Made by a program: the position numbers and the translations under genes
Shown here: one piece after another, positions 48,368 through 57,501 of the stretch
Layout of the letters: each line of letters starts with the position of its first letter
Numbering within the stretch: position 1 is the stretch's first letter
NCBI RefSeq assembly: GCF_000145035.1
Contig: NC_014389.1
Coordinates: 124,001 to 188,000, forward strand
Origin: Butyrivibrio proteoclasticus B316
Lineage (GTDB): Bacteria; Bacillota; Clostridia; Lachnospirales; Lachnospiraceae
Length of the DNA stretch: 64,000 nt
Direction: 5' to 3'
Notes under the pieces: generated by a model
Seen by the model: the letters and a program-made list of their open reading frames with translations, nothing else
What the model was told of the DNA's origin: nothing
Databases searched by the model: none

Positions 48368-49762
48368 TTAGCCCACCTGTAACCAACTATCATTAGCCAT
48401 TGGAACATCAGAACCTCTCTGCATGAAGTAACCTTCAAGCATTTCGGTTGTGCCATCTTCATAAGTCACGATAGGATTACGGAAGAAGTATACAGCTTCG
48501 TGATAATCTTCCTCGCTTCTTTTACCTGTTCCTGAAAGCTGATCCTGAAGTTCAATAATAAGGTCACGGTTTCTCTGGATATCATCCGCATCAAGCACAA
48601 CATCGGGATTGTTTACAATGTCAAAATCTGACTTGGCATTCTCGATTTGCTCAAGCTTATATGCATTTAAGATACCTGTTGAATTCACCTTTTCATCAAG
48701 CTTGTAGGTTCCATTTGTCCATGGATCAGCAACCTGTTCAACAGTCTCATCTTCTCTTACTTCCATCCACTGGATAACGATAGCAACACGATTTGTGGTT
48801 GCATTTACAGTAATCTGTGTATTTCCATCTGAACGTTTTGTTACTGCAGCAGATACAATGTTTGCAGCTTCATCCATTGCTGTGATTTTTGTTATCTGAT
48901 AATCACCACGAGATGAAGGAACCGCAAATACAGCCATATCTCCGATCGGATACACTTCGCTTGCAAACAAGTTTCCCTGATTATCCTTTATGGTAATAAG
49001 ACATCCTGCTTCATAAGAAGTTGTTATAAGGCAGTCGGATGTAATACCACTGATAATAGTCTGCTGGTAAAGTGTTCCTGTTGCTCTATCTACATATAAG
49101 CTTTTTCTCTGAACGGCACCAGCATCACTTATGATGTAATCAGACAAAACCTGGCTTCCTACTACATAAGGAGCCTTAATGACAACAGGCTGACCTGCAG
49201 CATAACTTACAAAGTTCTGACCATCAATTGATACTTTAAATGACTCTGTAGATGAGCCATAGGTTGTTACCGTTACATCACCAGGAGTAACTTTCCCATT
49301 AAGGCCTGAAAAATCCTCGCCAGTTGTAGCATTATGGATCCACGCCTTTTCTGCAATACTATATGTATTTACATCAAGAGTCTGGCTTGATGAACCTGCG
49401 TTTTGCAGTGTCCATTCGCCGCCATAAAGACTATTTATGGCAATATCGCATGAAGGCATTATAAATGTCATGACAAACTTATTAACTGTTTCATCATAAG
49501 TAATGCCAGGATATCTGATAATGCTGCTGTCATAACTAAATCCCTTAAAGGCCTGCCCACCATTTGTCGCATCTGCCTTAAGTTCAACCTTTGAACCAGG
49601 AGTATAGCCTTCGGTTATCTCTCCATCAAAAGTAATGGAGAAAGATGTACTAACATTCACTGTAGCATTTACATCAAGCTTTGTACCTGCATAAATACCC
49701 ACAAGTACAACAACCATCATAAGGCACGCCAGAATTTTCTGAAATGAAAACGATTTTGACAT
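48368..49762 (-). CDS. Secreted surface protein (464 aa)
   Basis: ATG at 49762; signal peptide (ILACLMMVVVLVGIYAGTKL). The body is built of strand-rich repeats (FSITFDGEITEGYTPGSKVE; GKVTPGDVTVTTYG). Near the C-terminus DADDIQRNRDLIIELQDQLS closely resembles DADDIRQNYAAILQIQKQLA near the N-terminus of the two paralogous surface proteins at 57818 and 59737, suggesting a shared interaction module. It lies between two anchored proteins in the same run. No family assigned. Confidence 0.65.
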   Translation of the reverse strand: MSKSFSFQKILACLMMVVVLVGIYAGTKLDVNATVNVSTSFSITFDGEITEGYTPGSKVELKADATNGGQAFKGFSYDSSIIRYPGITYDETVNKFVMTFIMPSCDIAINSLYGGEWTLQNAGSSSQTLDVNTYSIAEKAWIHNATTGEDFSGLNGKVTPGDVTVTTYGSSTESFKVSIDGQNFVSYAAGQPVVIKAPYVVGSQVLSDYIISDAGAVQRKSLYVDRATGTLYQQTIISGITSDCLITTSYEAGCLITIKDNQGNLFASEVYPIGDMAVFAVPSSRGDYQITKITAMDEAANIVSAAVTKRSDGNTQITVNATTNRVAIVIQWMEVREDETVEQVADPWTNGTYKLDEKVNSTGILNAYKLEQIENAKSDFDIVNNPDVVLDADDIQRNRDLIIELQDQLSGTGKRSEEDYHEAVYFFRNPIVTYEDGTTEMLEGYFMQRGSDVPMANDSWLQVG

Positions 49763-49776
49763 ATGCCACCTCTTTC

Positions 49777-50763
49777 TTAAGGAGTAACGATGATGAACTG
49801 GTTACCATTTCCACCATCTGTACGCGCTGTGATCTTTGCTTTTACGCTGTTTTCCTGATTCTGGTTAATAACCTCTTTGATGTTCTCAATCTGGTTATTG
49901 ATGTCAGTCTGGTTATTGATGATTGTCTTGTTAGTCTCATCAATCTTTGAATTGATTGTGTTGTAATTATTGTTAATAGTAGTGTTAGCGTTTGAAAGAG
50001 ACTGATTGAGCTCAGAGATCTGTTTTAAAAGGTTTGCGATCTTTGTGTTGTACTCTTCAGAAGTCTTTGCGCTGCCCTTTAAAATCTCTTCGATCTGCTT
50101 TGCGAGGTTTGCATCGATCTTTTTAAGGTTGGCGATCTGCTCCTCATAACTCTTCTGCACATTGGTGATTGAGTTCTTAATGTTGTCGATCTTTGTATTT
50201 GACTGATTGATAATAGATGAAAGCTCAGAGATATTTGTGTTATTTTCCTCAAGCTGCTGAAGTGTCTCGTTAAGATAAGACTCAAGGGCCTTCATTACCA
50301 GAAGCTGAATCTCATTACTGATAAGATCCTTATCAATATTATTATTGATAAGTGCATTCTGGATAGCCTGGTCAATCTTTGATTTAAGCTCGTCAACTGC
50401 GAGTGTTGATAATCCCTTATATACATCATCATTAAGACTTTCATTTAACACAGACATAACTTCCTGCATAAGTGCATCAATCTCTTCCTGTGTAAGGGCG
50501 TTTCCATTTAAGTCACCCTCCCCGGTGATACCATCGATATCAGCCAGATATTTTGTCTCCATATAAGAAGTTACACTGTCTGCGATAGAGTTTTCGAGTC
50601 TTGCTCTCTGATCTGCAATATCTGCACTAATCTGATGAAGTTCAACAACTGCTGTGCCAACTGCTGTCAGGAACAAAATAAGAGCAACCACAAGTGCGAT
50701 TCTGAAAGTCTTCTTGTCAACTTTCTTATTAACATCGCCTTTCTTTTTGGTCTTGATAATCAT
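49777..50763 (-). CDS. Membrane-anchored coiled-coil protein (328 aa)
   Basis: ATG at 50763 with AGGAGG upstream. Basic N-terminus, one span (FRIALVVALILFLTAVGTAV), then an almost unbroken Asn/Ile/Leu coiled coil (SNANTTINNNYNTINSKIDE). A short C-terminal end follows: KAKITARTDGGNGNQFIIVT. Anchor, coil and small tip repeat on a smaller scale the architecture of the two stalk proteins, without a cassette array. No family assigned. Confidence 0.7.
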   Translation of the reverse strand: MIIKTKKKGDVNKKVDKKTFRIALVVALILFLTAVGTAVVELHQISADIADQRARLENSIADSVTSYMETKYLADIDGITGEGDLNGNALTQEEIDALMQEVMSVLNESLNDDVYKGLSTLAVDELKSKIDQAIQNALINNNIDKDLISNEIQLLVMKALESYLNETLQQLEENNTNISELSSIINQSNTKIDNIKNSITNVQKSYEEQIANLKKIDANLAKQIEEILKGSAKTSEEYNTKIANLLKQISELNQSLSNANTTINNNYNTINSKIDETNKTIINNQTDINNQIENIKEVINQNQENSVKAKITARTDGGNGNQFIIVTP

Positions 50764-50872
50764 AACTTACCTCCTGCTTATGAATAACATTAAAAATTTA
50801 AACCTTTTATATTATGGTACAATCAAAAATAATTATTATTCTGTAATCAAGAGGCTGTTTTATGATTAAATT

Positions 50873-51559
50873 TTATTGCTGCACGGCTTTATAATTATAT
50901 GCAAAACTTATTATTTCTTTTGTAGAACTACTATACCCAAAACACACCGGAATCTCATAAAGCTTATTGAGTTCAATGTCCTTTTCCTGCAAAAATGAAG
51001 CAAGGTCTTTCATATCGTCTCCAGAGTGGAATTTTATCTTTAATGTACCATTAAGATATACGACATTATCTTGTTCAAATTGAGCATAGGGAACAAAGTC
51101 TGCTTCCATCTGGGCAGCGTGGGTAACTATGGCATTTGCTAAAAATTCAGGAAACTGCCCTTCTTTAAAATGATATGCCCCAAATTCTACCTGAAGTGCC
51201 GGAGCGTTTCTTAATACATTTTCAGAATATGGGCCATAACCTGATGCTACTTGCCTGTATCCAAGGTCAAAAACCGTATCGGTCCATTTCTGCACAACGC
51301 TTGCAATATCAGCGTCATATTCTTTATTGCCATACTCCGTATCATAATTTTTCTTTTCGCTTGTCTGCTGGCCTTCTATTACAACATTTGAAAGGGTCAC
51401 TGTTTCGTTCTTTTCCTCTTCAACATCCTCGGCCACCTGCTCTATTACAGGGGCATCCTCAATGCTAAATGGCTGTCCAAACACATATACTGCTCCTCCA
51501 ACCGAAAAGCAAAGGATTGCCAGACCCAAAAGTATAAAATCAACAGGACTCTTTTTCAT
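50873..51559 (-). CDS. Membrane-anchored protein (228 aa)
   Basis: ATG at 51559. N-terminal span (FILLGLAILCFSVGGAVYVF), an acidic linker (EQVAEDVEEEKNETVTLSN), then a 150-residue outer domain with paired strands (YLNGTLKIKFHSGDDMKDLA). Spacing to its neighbours fits one operon. Not recognised; it may be a conjugation or surface-assembly component. Confidence 0.62.
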   Translation of the reverse strand: MKKSPVDFILLGLAILCFSVGGAVYVFGQPFSIEDAPVIEQVAEDVEEEKNETVTLSNVVIEGQQTSEKKNYDTEYGNKEYDADIASVVQKWTDTVFDLGYRQVASGYGPYSENVLRNAPALQVEFGAYHFKEGQFPEFLANAIVTHAAQMEADFVPYAQFEQDNVVYLNGTLKIKFHSGDDMKDLASFLQEKDIELNKLYEIPVCFGYSSSTKEIISFAYNYKAVQQ

Positions 51560-51579
51560 AACTAAATACCCCTTTCATA

Positions 51580-51617
51580 AAAAATATCCCGCCCTGCCAT
51601 TACGGCAAGGCGGGGCC
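51580..51617 (-). terminator. Terminator of 51634 gene
   Basis: Strong stem CCCGCCTTGCC/GGCAGGGCGGG then ATATTTTTT. Confidence 0.9.
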
Positions 51618-51633
51618 TTAAAACCTCAAATTT

Positions 51634-53844
51634 TCATTTTACTTCACAGTCGATCTTTGTATTATCGCCTGCAATATACTGAACCTTCCATTCGCCAGCT
51701 TCGGCGTTTTCAATAGTGTATGTCGCAACAAGACCATTTTCTTTGTACTTTACTCCGTCACTATTTTTTATCTTCTTAATTCCGGATGGAGAGGTAAATA
51801 CTACGTTTACAATCTTAGTGTCAAATGTGAATTCAACCGTAAGATCACCTTCTTCATGCTCGCCCAGCTTTACTTCTTCAAGTCCGTTTGAATCTTTGCT
51901 CATATTAGAAGTTACTTCTGTTTTATCTGCATCATCGGATGTTTCAGCACTGCTTTCATCGCTGCTCTCATCGGAATACTCATTTTCTCCCATTACCGAG
52001 CTATTGTCGCCCTCATTTCTATCAAGGTAGTTCCAATATACATGGCCAAGAGATTCTCCGGTAATCTTGATCTTGTATTCGCCGGCAGGAATGCTTCCGA
52101 GAGCAAGGTCAACTTCACCATACTGTTCACTAAGTACTGAATCAGGGCTCTTATATACTCCCTTATTGTCTCTTGCATTTGTAGCAACTGTCTTTCCTTC
52201 AGGTCCGATAACCGTAAATACTCCGGTATGCCCAAGTTCATCCCATGTCATCTTAAATACAGCATCGGACATGTTCTCGGGAACATATACATTCATTGTC
52301 GATGCATTTGTTCCATTTTTTACAATCATGTTCGTGCTTGAACCTGCATATGCTGTACTGATCGTAAATGTTCTTGCGTACATTCCCTTGATGTCTACAG
52401 TCCATGTGCCGGTGTCGGGATTATCGATAGTAGCATTTAATGTATTTGCAGCCTGCTCAGCTTCTGTCTCTGCAGATACATCTGCCATATCTGCAAGGGA
52501 TGATGCAATTCCTCCCTGCATTACTGCTCCAAGCTTTGTCATTGAATAAACCTGACCACTTGGAGATGTTAGTGTCGCTGTAGGAACAGCTGCCCCTGGA
52601 ATAAGAGCACCATCTGAAGCTGAAACAACCTCATATTCGCCATCCCCATCTGAATCGGTATACGTCATGGCTTCTGAATAGGCAACCGAGATGCTCATAT
52701 TCTTCTGCTGGTTATCAATAGTTACCTTGTAATGGTAAGTAAATGGCTCATCCATCTCTTCAACAGGTTCGCCCACGTCACTTGCATCAACAGTATTCTT
52801 GTTTGTTTCAGATGTTGTGGATGCAGGAGCAGGGTTAGTTATAATGTTTCCGTTTTTGTCCTTGCCCATGAAATATGCTGTATTGTATTCAACATCATTT
52901 GTACCATAAGCCTTATATCCGTTAACATATCTGAAAAGACCCATGCCATTGATATAATAATAACCTGACCACATGTAATCGGGTATATTGATGATTGCAT
53001 ATCCGGTACTATCAAGCTCATAATCTTTAAGGTCATAAAGCTCAAAAGAGCCAAACATGTGAACATCTGCCATTACCTGTCCGCCCACAGGAGTGGTGCC
53101 AATATAAGCATCAACGGTATATTCTGTTCCCATGGTAAGTCCAGTCACTGTTCCTACTGATGAAACATTGCTTCCAGTAATAGGAACTCCGTTGATCTTA
53201 TCAATAACAAGAGAAGCATCCTGTTGAAGCTGCAGATTCCTCACAGCGCTGCAGCCAGGATAGAAATTCTGTTCAATGACAGCTGTTCTGTATTTTGTGC
53301 CATCAGGATTTGAAAGCCTTGTAAGTCCGATTGACCACCCAAGATCAGAAAATCTCTCGAGATAATAGTCAGTAGGAGTTCCGCTTACAGAGCCATCAGC
53401 ATTAGGATTGTTAAAATCAGATGATTTATATATCAGCTGAGTATCCCTGTATAAAGTCGGAATCTGTTCATGATCAGGTCCAAACATAAGGAGTCTGTCA
53501 TCTGGAGCAGCCTGTGTAGCTATGCTCGCAATGTCTTTTGTTGCCCTTAATGTACCAGGAGCAACCTTATAAAATACATCCCCGTCTTTGATGTAATAAT
53601 TTCCGCCTTCGAGCTGATCTATAGTAAGGGCCTGAAGTGAGTAATCAATAACAGCGGCTTCAAGCGCCTTCTGTCTTTCAACTTTTTTTATATAGCTTAA
53701 AATGCCGACTATTGCAGCTATTATTGCCACCACTCCTATGCCGCCACCTATTGCAATCTTTTTATGGTTTTTTGCCCAATCAATAATGTCTGACGGATCC
53801 GGAATATTAGGCTTTCTGATGTTAAAATCAAAGTGTTTCTTCAT
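51634..53844 (-). CDS. Large membrane-anchored surface protein (736 aa)
   Basis: ATG at 53844. A short cytoplasmic part, one span (IAIGGGIGVVAIIAAIVGIL), and a long outer region of beta domains. The C-terminal about 90 residues (EGDLTVEFTFDTKIVNVVFT...SPSG...ATYTIENAEAGEWKVQYI) are clearly related to a domain of the lipoprotein at 56594 (GDLAVNFDFPVEIVDVAFIS...SPSG...ATYRIHNAEKGQWQIKY). An acidic Ser-rich linker precedes it (YSDESSDESSAETSDDADKT). It is the first gene of the 53844-47659 run; its own terminator suggests partial uncoupling. Confidence 0.68.
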   Translation of the reverse strand: MKKHFDFNIRKPNIPDPSDIIDWAKNHKKIAIGGGIGVVAIIAAIVGILSYIKKVERQKALEAAVIDYSLQALTIDQLEGGNYYIKDGDVFYKVAPGTLRATKDIASIATQAAPDDRLLMFGPDHEQIPTLYRDTQLIYKSSDFNNPNADGSVSGTPTDYYLERFSDLGWSIGLTRLSNPDGTKYRTAVIEQNFYPGCSAVRNLQLQQDASLVIDKINGVPITGSNVSSVGTVTGLTMGTEYTVDAYIGTTPVGGQVMADVHMFGSFELYDLKDYELDSTGYAIINIPDYMWSGYYYINGMGLFRYVNGYKAYGTNDVEYNTAYFMGKDKNGNIITNPAPASTTSETNKNTVDASDVGEPVEEMDEPFTYHYKVTIDNQQKNMSISVAYSEAMTYTDSDGDGEYEVVSASDGALIPGAAVPTATLTSPSGQVYSMTKLGAVMQGGIASSLADMADVSAETEAEQAANTLNATIDNPDTGTWTVDIKGMYARTFTISTAYAGSSTNMIVKNGTNASTMNVYVPENMSDAVFKMTWDELGHTGVFTVIGPEGKTVATNARDNKGVYKSPDSVLSEQYGEVDLALGSIPAGEYKIKITGESLGHVYWNYLDRNEGDNSSVMGENEYSDESSDESSAETSDDADKTEVTSNMSKDSNGLEEVKLGEHEEGDLTVEFTFDTKIVNVVFTSPSGIKKIKNSDGVKYKENGLVATYTIENAEAGEWKVQYIAGDNTKIDCEVK

Positions 53845-53866
53845 AATTAAAATCCTTTCAGTTGTT

Positions 53867-54286
53867 GTAGGCGGAAACCCACTTGCTTTAGCAGGTGGGA
53901 GGAGCCTTGTAAGCTGTTATACACAATATATGTGCTATAATATACTTAGCAACAGGTTCCAAGAGAAAACCATTAGGTGTGTTGCTCACCAAAGGCACTC
54001 TTTGTACATTGGTAAGTATATATGAGGTTGTAATACATAAATCTTGGTATTACGTAAAATATACTCAAGCTTTAGCGTTTTCTGTACGGCATGGGAATAT
54101 ATTTATCCGTGAGGTTAATATACAGAGTACCTGATACAGTTGCAGATGAGCATATCTTGTCTACAAGGGGTGCTGTCAATCACCCTATGATGCATCACCA
54201 CGGAAGTCACACCGCTAAAATGTAGGAGTCTTAGACGTACTACAGGGTAGATGCAAGCCACGTACCTTTATGTGCGTGGTAGTTGA
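53867..54286 (-). repeat. Repeat element R6 (~420 bp), diverged relative of R1-R5
   Basis: No gene in 53845-54506. Ends: GTAGGCGGAAACCCAC with a CCCAC/GTGGG stem on the left (same as at 8829), and CCACG...CGTGG then TAGTTGA on the right. The centre TATATGAGGTTG, GTAATACATAAATCTTGGTATTAC, GTAAAATATAC keeps the R1-R5 order with different stem bases. Hairpins at both ends without inverted termini recall non-autonomous IS200/IS605-type units; a structured RNA is equally possible. Confidence 0.6.
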
Positions 54287-54450
54287 CATATTACCTCACT
54301 TAATTTGTCACTATGATATTATGGAATACACAAAGAGCCACATAATATACATCTATAGCTATTCCAACGATAACCTCTTAAAATTAAATTAATTTTTTCT
54401 GCACAAATATCTTTGTTCAAAATGCGCATGATATAATTTTGCATATAAAA

Positions 54451-54480
54451 TTTTTGTTCATAATGTATCCATAATATAAG
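54451..54480 (+). promoter_or_regulatory. Promoter-like motif upstream of 54507
   Basis: TTTTTGT, 11 bp, CCATAATATAA, 27 bp before the start codon. Confidence 0.55.
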
Positions 54481-54506
54481 TTAAATAAATATGGAGGAGA
54501 ATAATT

Positions 54507-54878
54507 ATGTCTGATTTGAATGATTTGTCTTTAAGAAACAGACTTCCGCAGAATGTAACATGCGAGATGGATGCAAGGGAGGTGGCAAAGGATATTGTAA
54601 AGGTGGAAATCCCGGAATATCCTACTTTATCTGACAACGCAAAGAAATGCGTAAAACATCTTACAGTAGGCATTCTGTGCGCATTTTTGGATAACTGCGA
54701 ACCAGAAGAAAGAACCCTTGCAACTATGTATGACTGGATCCTAAAGAACAAGTATCTTAAGGTTGAGCGAGAAAATAATCAGGATCTTGAGATCCTCGAC
54801 TTTGCATACATAGATGATATCAATAGCGCAAAGTTTCACTTGTGCGACAATCTCATGAAGTACAAAGCTTTGCAGTAA
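54507..54878 (+). CDS. Orphan protein (123 aa)
   Basis: ATG at 54507 with GGAGGAGAAT upstream. Soluble helical protein (MSDLNDLSLRNRLPQNVTCE; KCVKHLTVGILCAFLDNCEP) with several Cys residues and no recognised motif. One of a group of three plus-strand genes, each preceded by CCATAATA and followed by a hairpin terminator. Confidence 0.65.
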   Translation: MSDLNDLSLRNRLPQNVTCEMDAREVAKDIVKVEIPEYPTLSDNAKKCVKHLTVGILCAFLDNCEPEERTLATMYDWILKNKYLKVERENNQDLEILDFAYIDDINSAKFHLCDNLMKYKALQ

Positions 54879-54903
54879 ATAGTTACTATACAAAGAATTT
54901 GTA

Positions 54904-54933
54904 ATGGCCTCTGCTATGCGGAGGCTATTTTTA
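54904..54933 (+). terminator. Terminator after 54507 gene
   Basis: GCCTC-TGCTATGC-GGAGGC then TATTTTTATG. Confidence 0.8.
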
Positions 54934-54956
54934 TGTCACATAACTTGATAACACCA

Positions 54957-54998
54957 TAAAAATAAGGCTAACCCTTGCATGAATTAGCCTTTTTTATT
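54957..54998. terminator. Second hairpin terminator
   Basis: AAGGCTAA/TTAGCCTT stem with A- and T-runs on either side. Confidence 0.7.
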
Positions 54999-55114
54999 CT
55001 GCTTTCGCAAATTATGGAATGCTAATACTTCTGCATAAAATTACATCCGTAAAAATGCACGTTTTATAGCCGCCGGCTCATTTTAACGTTTTCTTTAGAT
55101 TATATATGTATAAA

Positions 55115-55140
55115 TTTTTCTAAAATATCCATAATATAAT
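55115..55140 (+). promoter_or_regulatory. Promoter-like motif upstream of 55177
   Basis: TTTTTCTAAAATATCCATAA (TATAA follows); the same CCATAATATAA as before 54507. Confidence 0.5.
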
Positions 55141-55176
55141 AGCAACTTTTGTTTTGTATTAGAAAATGGTTTTATT

Positions 55177-55884
55177 ATGCATGATTTTTCGCAGGCCTGC
55201 AGAGTTAAAAAGCTGGCCACGTACAACTTCAATAAGTACCTGATCACACCGGATGAATTCGTTGAGGACTTTTACCCTCATGATGAAATCATGAAACAGG
55301 TTGATGAGCTGTTTACATCACAGCGTGACCAAATGGATTTCATCATACCGCTACTGCACTATGAGCCAATACATACCACCCTGGCAACTCATATGTACAA
55401 CGTAGCTTCTGTGGCGTTCTTTATAGCTGAGCAGATGGGATATTCTGAGAAGCAGATAAAGGAAATCACTTTGGCTGGAGCGCTTCATGATATCGGGAAA
55501 AAATTTATCAGCACAGATGTACTTGATAAGACTTCTAAATTAAGCCCAGCTGAGATTTATGCGATACATACTCATCCAAAGCTCGGAGAGTTCTTTGTTA
55601 AAGAGCATTATCCTAAAATGTCTGATGATGTTTTGCAGGCAATTCTGATGCATCATGAAAAATTGGATGGAAATGGTTATTATCAGGTTAAAAACGAGAA
55701 CATAACCTCCTATGCGCGTCTGATAAGTGTTGCTGATATCTTTTGTGCGATCACAGAGACCAGGACATACCATGCAGCACATTCTTTTGAAGAAGGGCTT
55801 TCAATTCTCACAAATGAGCAAGGCATAGACACACAGTACATTGCTCCCATCAAGGATCAGATCAATTTATCAATTGCAATCTAA
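55177..55884 (+). CDS. HD-GYP-like phosphohydrolase
   Basis: A 235-residue protein with an HD domain: HDIGKKFIS (HD pair), HTHPKLGEFF, and HHEKLDGNGYY, the arrangement of the HD-GYP subclass, which hydrolyses cyclic di-GMP or related dinucleotides. Metal-binding His/Asp residues are all visible. The exact GYP triplet is GYY here. No sensor domain is present; the N-terminal 60 residues are unassigned. There is no good ribosome site before the ATG at 55177, so the start may lie slightly downstream or initiation may be weak. It could adjust cyclic-dinucleotide signalling in the host. Confidence 0.75.
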   Translation: MHDFSQACRVKKLATYNFNKYLITPDEFVEDFYPHDEIMKQVDELFTSQRDQMDFIIPLLHYEPIHTTLATHMYNVASVAFFIAEQMGYSEKQIKEITLAGALHDIGKKFISTDVLDKTSKLSPAEIYAIHTHPKLGEFFVKEHYPKMSDDVLQAILMHHEKLDGNGYYQVKNENITSYARLISVADIFCAITETRTYHAAHSFEEGLSILTNEQGIDTQYIAPIKDQINLSIAI

Positions 55885-55914
55885 AAAGCACACCACTGGC
55901 GTGCTTTTATTTTG
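55884..55914 (+). terminator. Terminator after the HD-GYP-like gene
   Basis: AAAAGCACACC/GGCGTGCTTTT then ATTTTG. Confidence 0.75.
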
Positions 55915-55948
55915 TCGTAATCACAAATAAAGTAATATCGTAGAATAT

Positions 55949-55958
55949 CCATAATAAA
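55949..55958 (+). promoter_or_regulatory. CCATAATAAA promoter-like element
   Basis: 19 bp before the 55977 start; only the downstream half of the bipartite motif is clear. Confidence 0.35.
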
Positions 55959-55976
55959 TACATGGAGGAACCACTG

Positions 55977-56522
55977 ATGTTTAAACGCAGAGTGATAATA
56001 GTAGATGACTGTCCGTTCTGTAGCAGTCCTAAAACCGGTTATATTATTGCATCGACAAAAACTGATCCGCGCATATGTCGCAGATATTTGCGTTATGGAG
56101 AATACGTTCGTCTCCAACAATATGCAAATGATGACAGGAACTGTTTTTGCTTGGATTGTAATGCTGAATGGCATCAGAAATTATATTCAAAAAAGTTATC
56201 TTTTATTGAGCTTTGTGAGCTCAAAGAACGCAAAGGTATTGAACAGGCTTTATTGGAGCCTGAACCTATCGTGATAAAGCCTAATAAAAAGAAGAGAAAA
56301 AAGAAAGACAATAAAATAATAAAGGCTTTTGTTAAGACCATGATATATGATCCCACGATTGGCACAGCCAAAGATATCCTGCACATAGGGCAAACAGAAC
56401 AAACCAAAGTGCAAGATAAAGAACCACAGGATTTCAAAGAGCTGTATAGAGAAGTGTTTGGGGCCGAGCCAGTCATGAAGCAGCTTGAAGTAGACAGTGA
56501 TTTTGAAGAATTTGACGACTAA
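55977..56522 (+). CDS. Zinc-ribbon-like orphan protein (181 aa)
   Basis: ATG at 55977 (MFKRRVIIVDDCPFCSSPKT) with GGAGG upstream. Two Cys pairs (CPFC near residue 12 and CFCLDC near 55) form a likely zinc ribbon. A very basic segment (IKPNKKKRKKKDNKIIKAF) suggests nucleic-acid binding. The C-terminus is acidic (DSDFEEFDD). No family recognised. Confidence 0.65.
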   Translation: MFKRRVIIVDDCPFCSSPKTGYIIASTKTDPRICRRYLRYGEYVRLQQYANDDRNCFCLDCNAEWHQKLYSKKLSFIELCELKERKGIEQALLEPEPIVIKPNKKKRKKKDNKIIKAFVKTMIYDPTIGTAKDILHIGQTEQTKVQDKEPQDFKELYREVFGAEPVMKQLEVDSDFEEFDD

Positions 56523-56551
56523 TATCGTATTACTACATACCATTAATATTT

Positions 56552-56590
56552 ATACCCCTTGCTCGATAATCGAACAAGGGGTACTATTTT
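56552..56590. terminator. Bidirectional terminator between convergent genes
   Basis: TACCCCTTG-TCGATAATCGA-CAAGGGGTA with flanking A/T. Confidence 0.85.
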
Positions 56591-56593
56591 ACA

Positions 56594-57478
56594 TTATTTG
56601 TATAAGGCGCCACTTGTAGTAGCAATGGTTGTATACGTTCCGTCGCTCTGCCATTCACCCAAAGAACTATTACTGTATTTACTGGTATCAAGACCATATC
56701 CGTACATTGTTCCGTCTTCAGCCTCTAAAACAAACGGCCTTCCTTTAACGGCATGTAGTTCTTGGCCATCTAAGTTCTCAAGGAAATACTGTCTTTCACA
56801 GATGCAGGTAGTCATCTTATGTTCATTGTCCAGATCTACGGTCACAACATTGTCAGTATCAGACCATTTAGTAACTGGCGTGTAGATAGATTTTACAACA
56901 ATATCTACAGTATCGGCAGGTTTCTCTGTTGCCGGATCTATATAAGCCTCTTCTCTATCATCAATGATAGAGTAATTGATAGAATCATTTTTACCCAGGT
57001 TGTATTTAATCTGCCACTGTCCTTTTTCAGCATTATGTATACGGTATGTAGCCCATGTCATGCCTGATTCATTATCGCCTTCCGCCCATTCAAGGCTGCC
57101 ATTTTGCCCTTTATAATCAAAGCTGTTTTTCTCAAGGATTTGTCCTGATGGCGAGATAAATGCCACATCTACAATTTCAACGGGAAAATCGAAGTTGACA
57201 GCAAGGTCTCCTTGCTGTTGCCAGTTTATAAAATCTGCGGTTTTATATCCGTCAGAATCTACCTTTAATTCATTCGCGCCATCTGATGAGCTGGATATAT
57301 TTTCAGCATTTTCTTCTATATTTTCTGTATTTGCAAGCTGCTCTGTACTTGAAAAATCCGCTTCTGGCGCTTCGATTTGCCACTGTGAATCTGCATTAAG
57401 CCAGTTTTCTTCTTTTTGACCACAAGCTGAGCATATCAGCATAATGCCTAGTGTCATTAGCGATATTTTTGATTTCAT
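56594..57478 (-). CDS. Probable lipoprotein with a surface domain shared with the 51634 protein
   Basis: ATG at 57478; short signal sequence with a lipobox-like end (LGIMLICSACGQKEE), so it is probably lipid-anchored at Cys19. A low-complexity linker follows, then the domain QQGDLAVNFDFPVEIVDVAF...SPSG...ATYRIHNAEKGQWQIKY, matching the C-terminus of the 736-aa surface protein. The last 90 residues are unrelated to it. R5 lies directly upstream. Confidence 0.68.
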   Translation of the reverse strand: MKSKISLMTLGIMLICSACGQKEENWLNADSQWQIEAPEADFSSTEQLANTENIEENAENISSSSDGANELKVDSDGYKTADFINWQQQGDLAVNFDFPVEIVDVAFISPSGQILEKNSFDYKGQNGSLEWAEGDNESGMTWATYRIHNAEKGQWQIKYNLGKNDSINYSIIDDREEAYIDPATEKPADTVDIVVKSIYTPVTKWSDTDNVVTVDLDNEHKMTTCICERQYFLENLDGQELHAVKGRPFVLEAEDGTMYGYGLDTSKYSNSSLGEWQSDGTYTTIATTSGALYK

Positions 57479-57501
57479 TCGATTTATCCTTTATAAATAA
57501 C

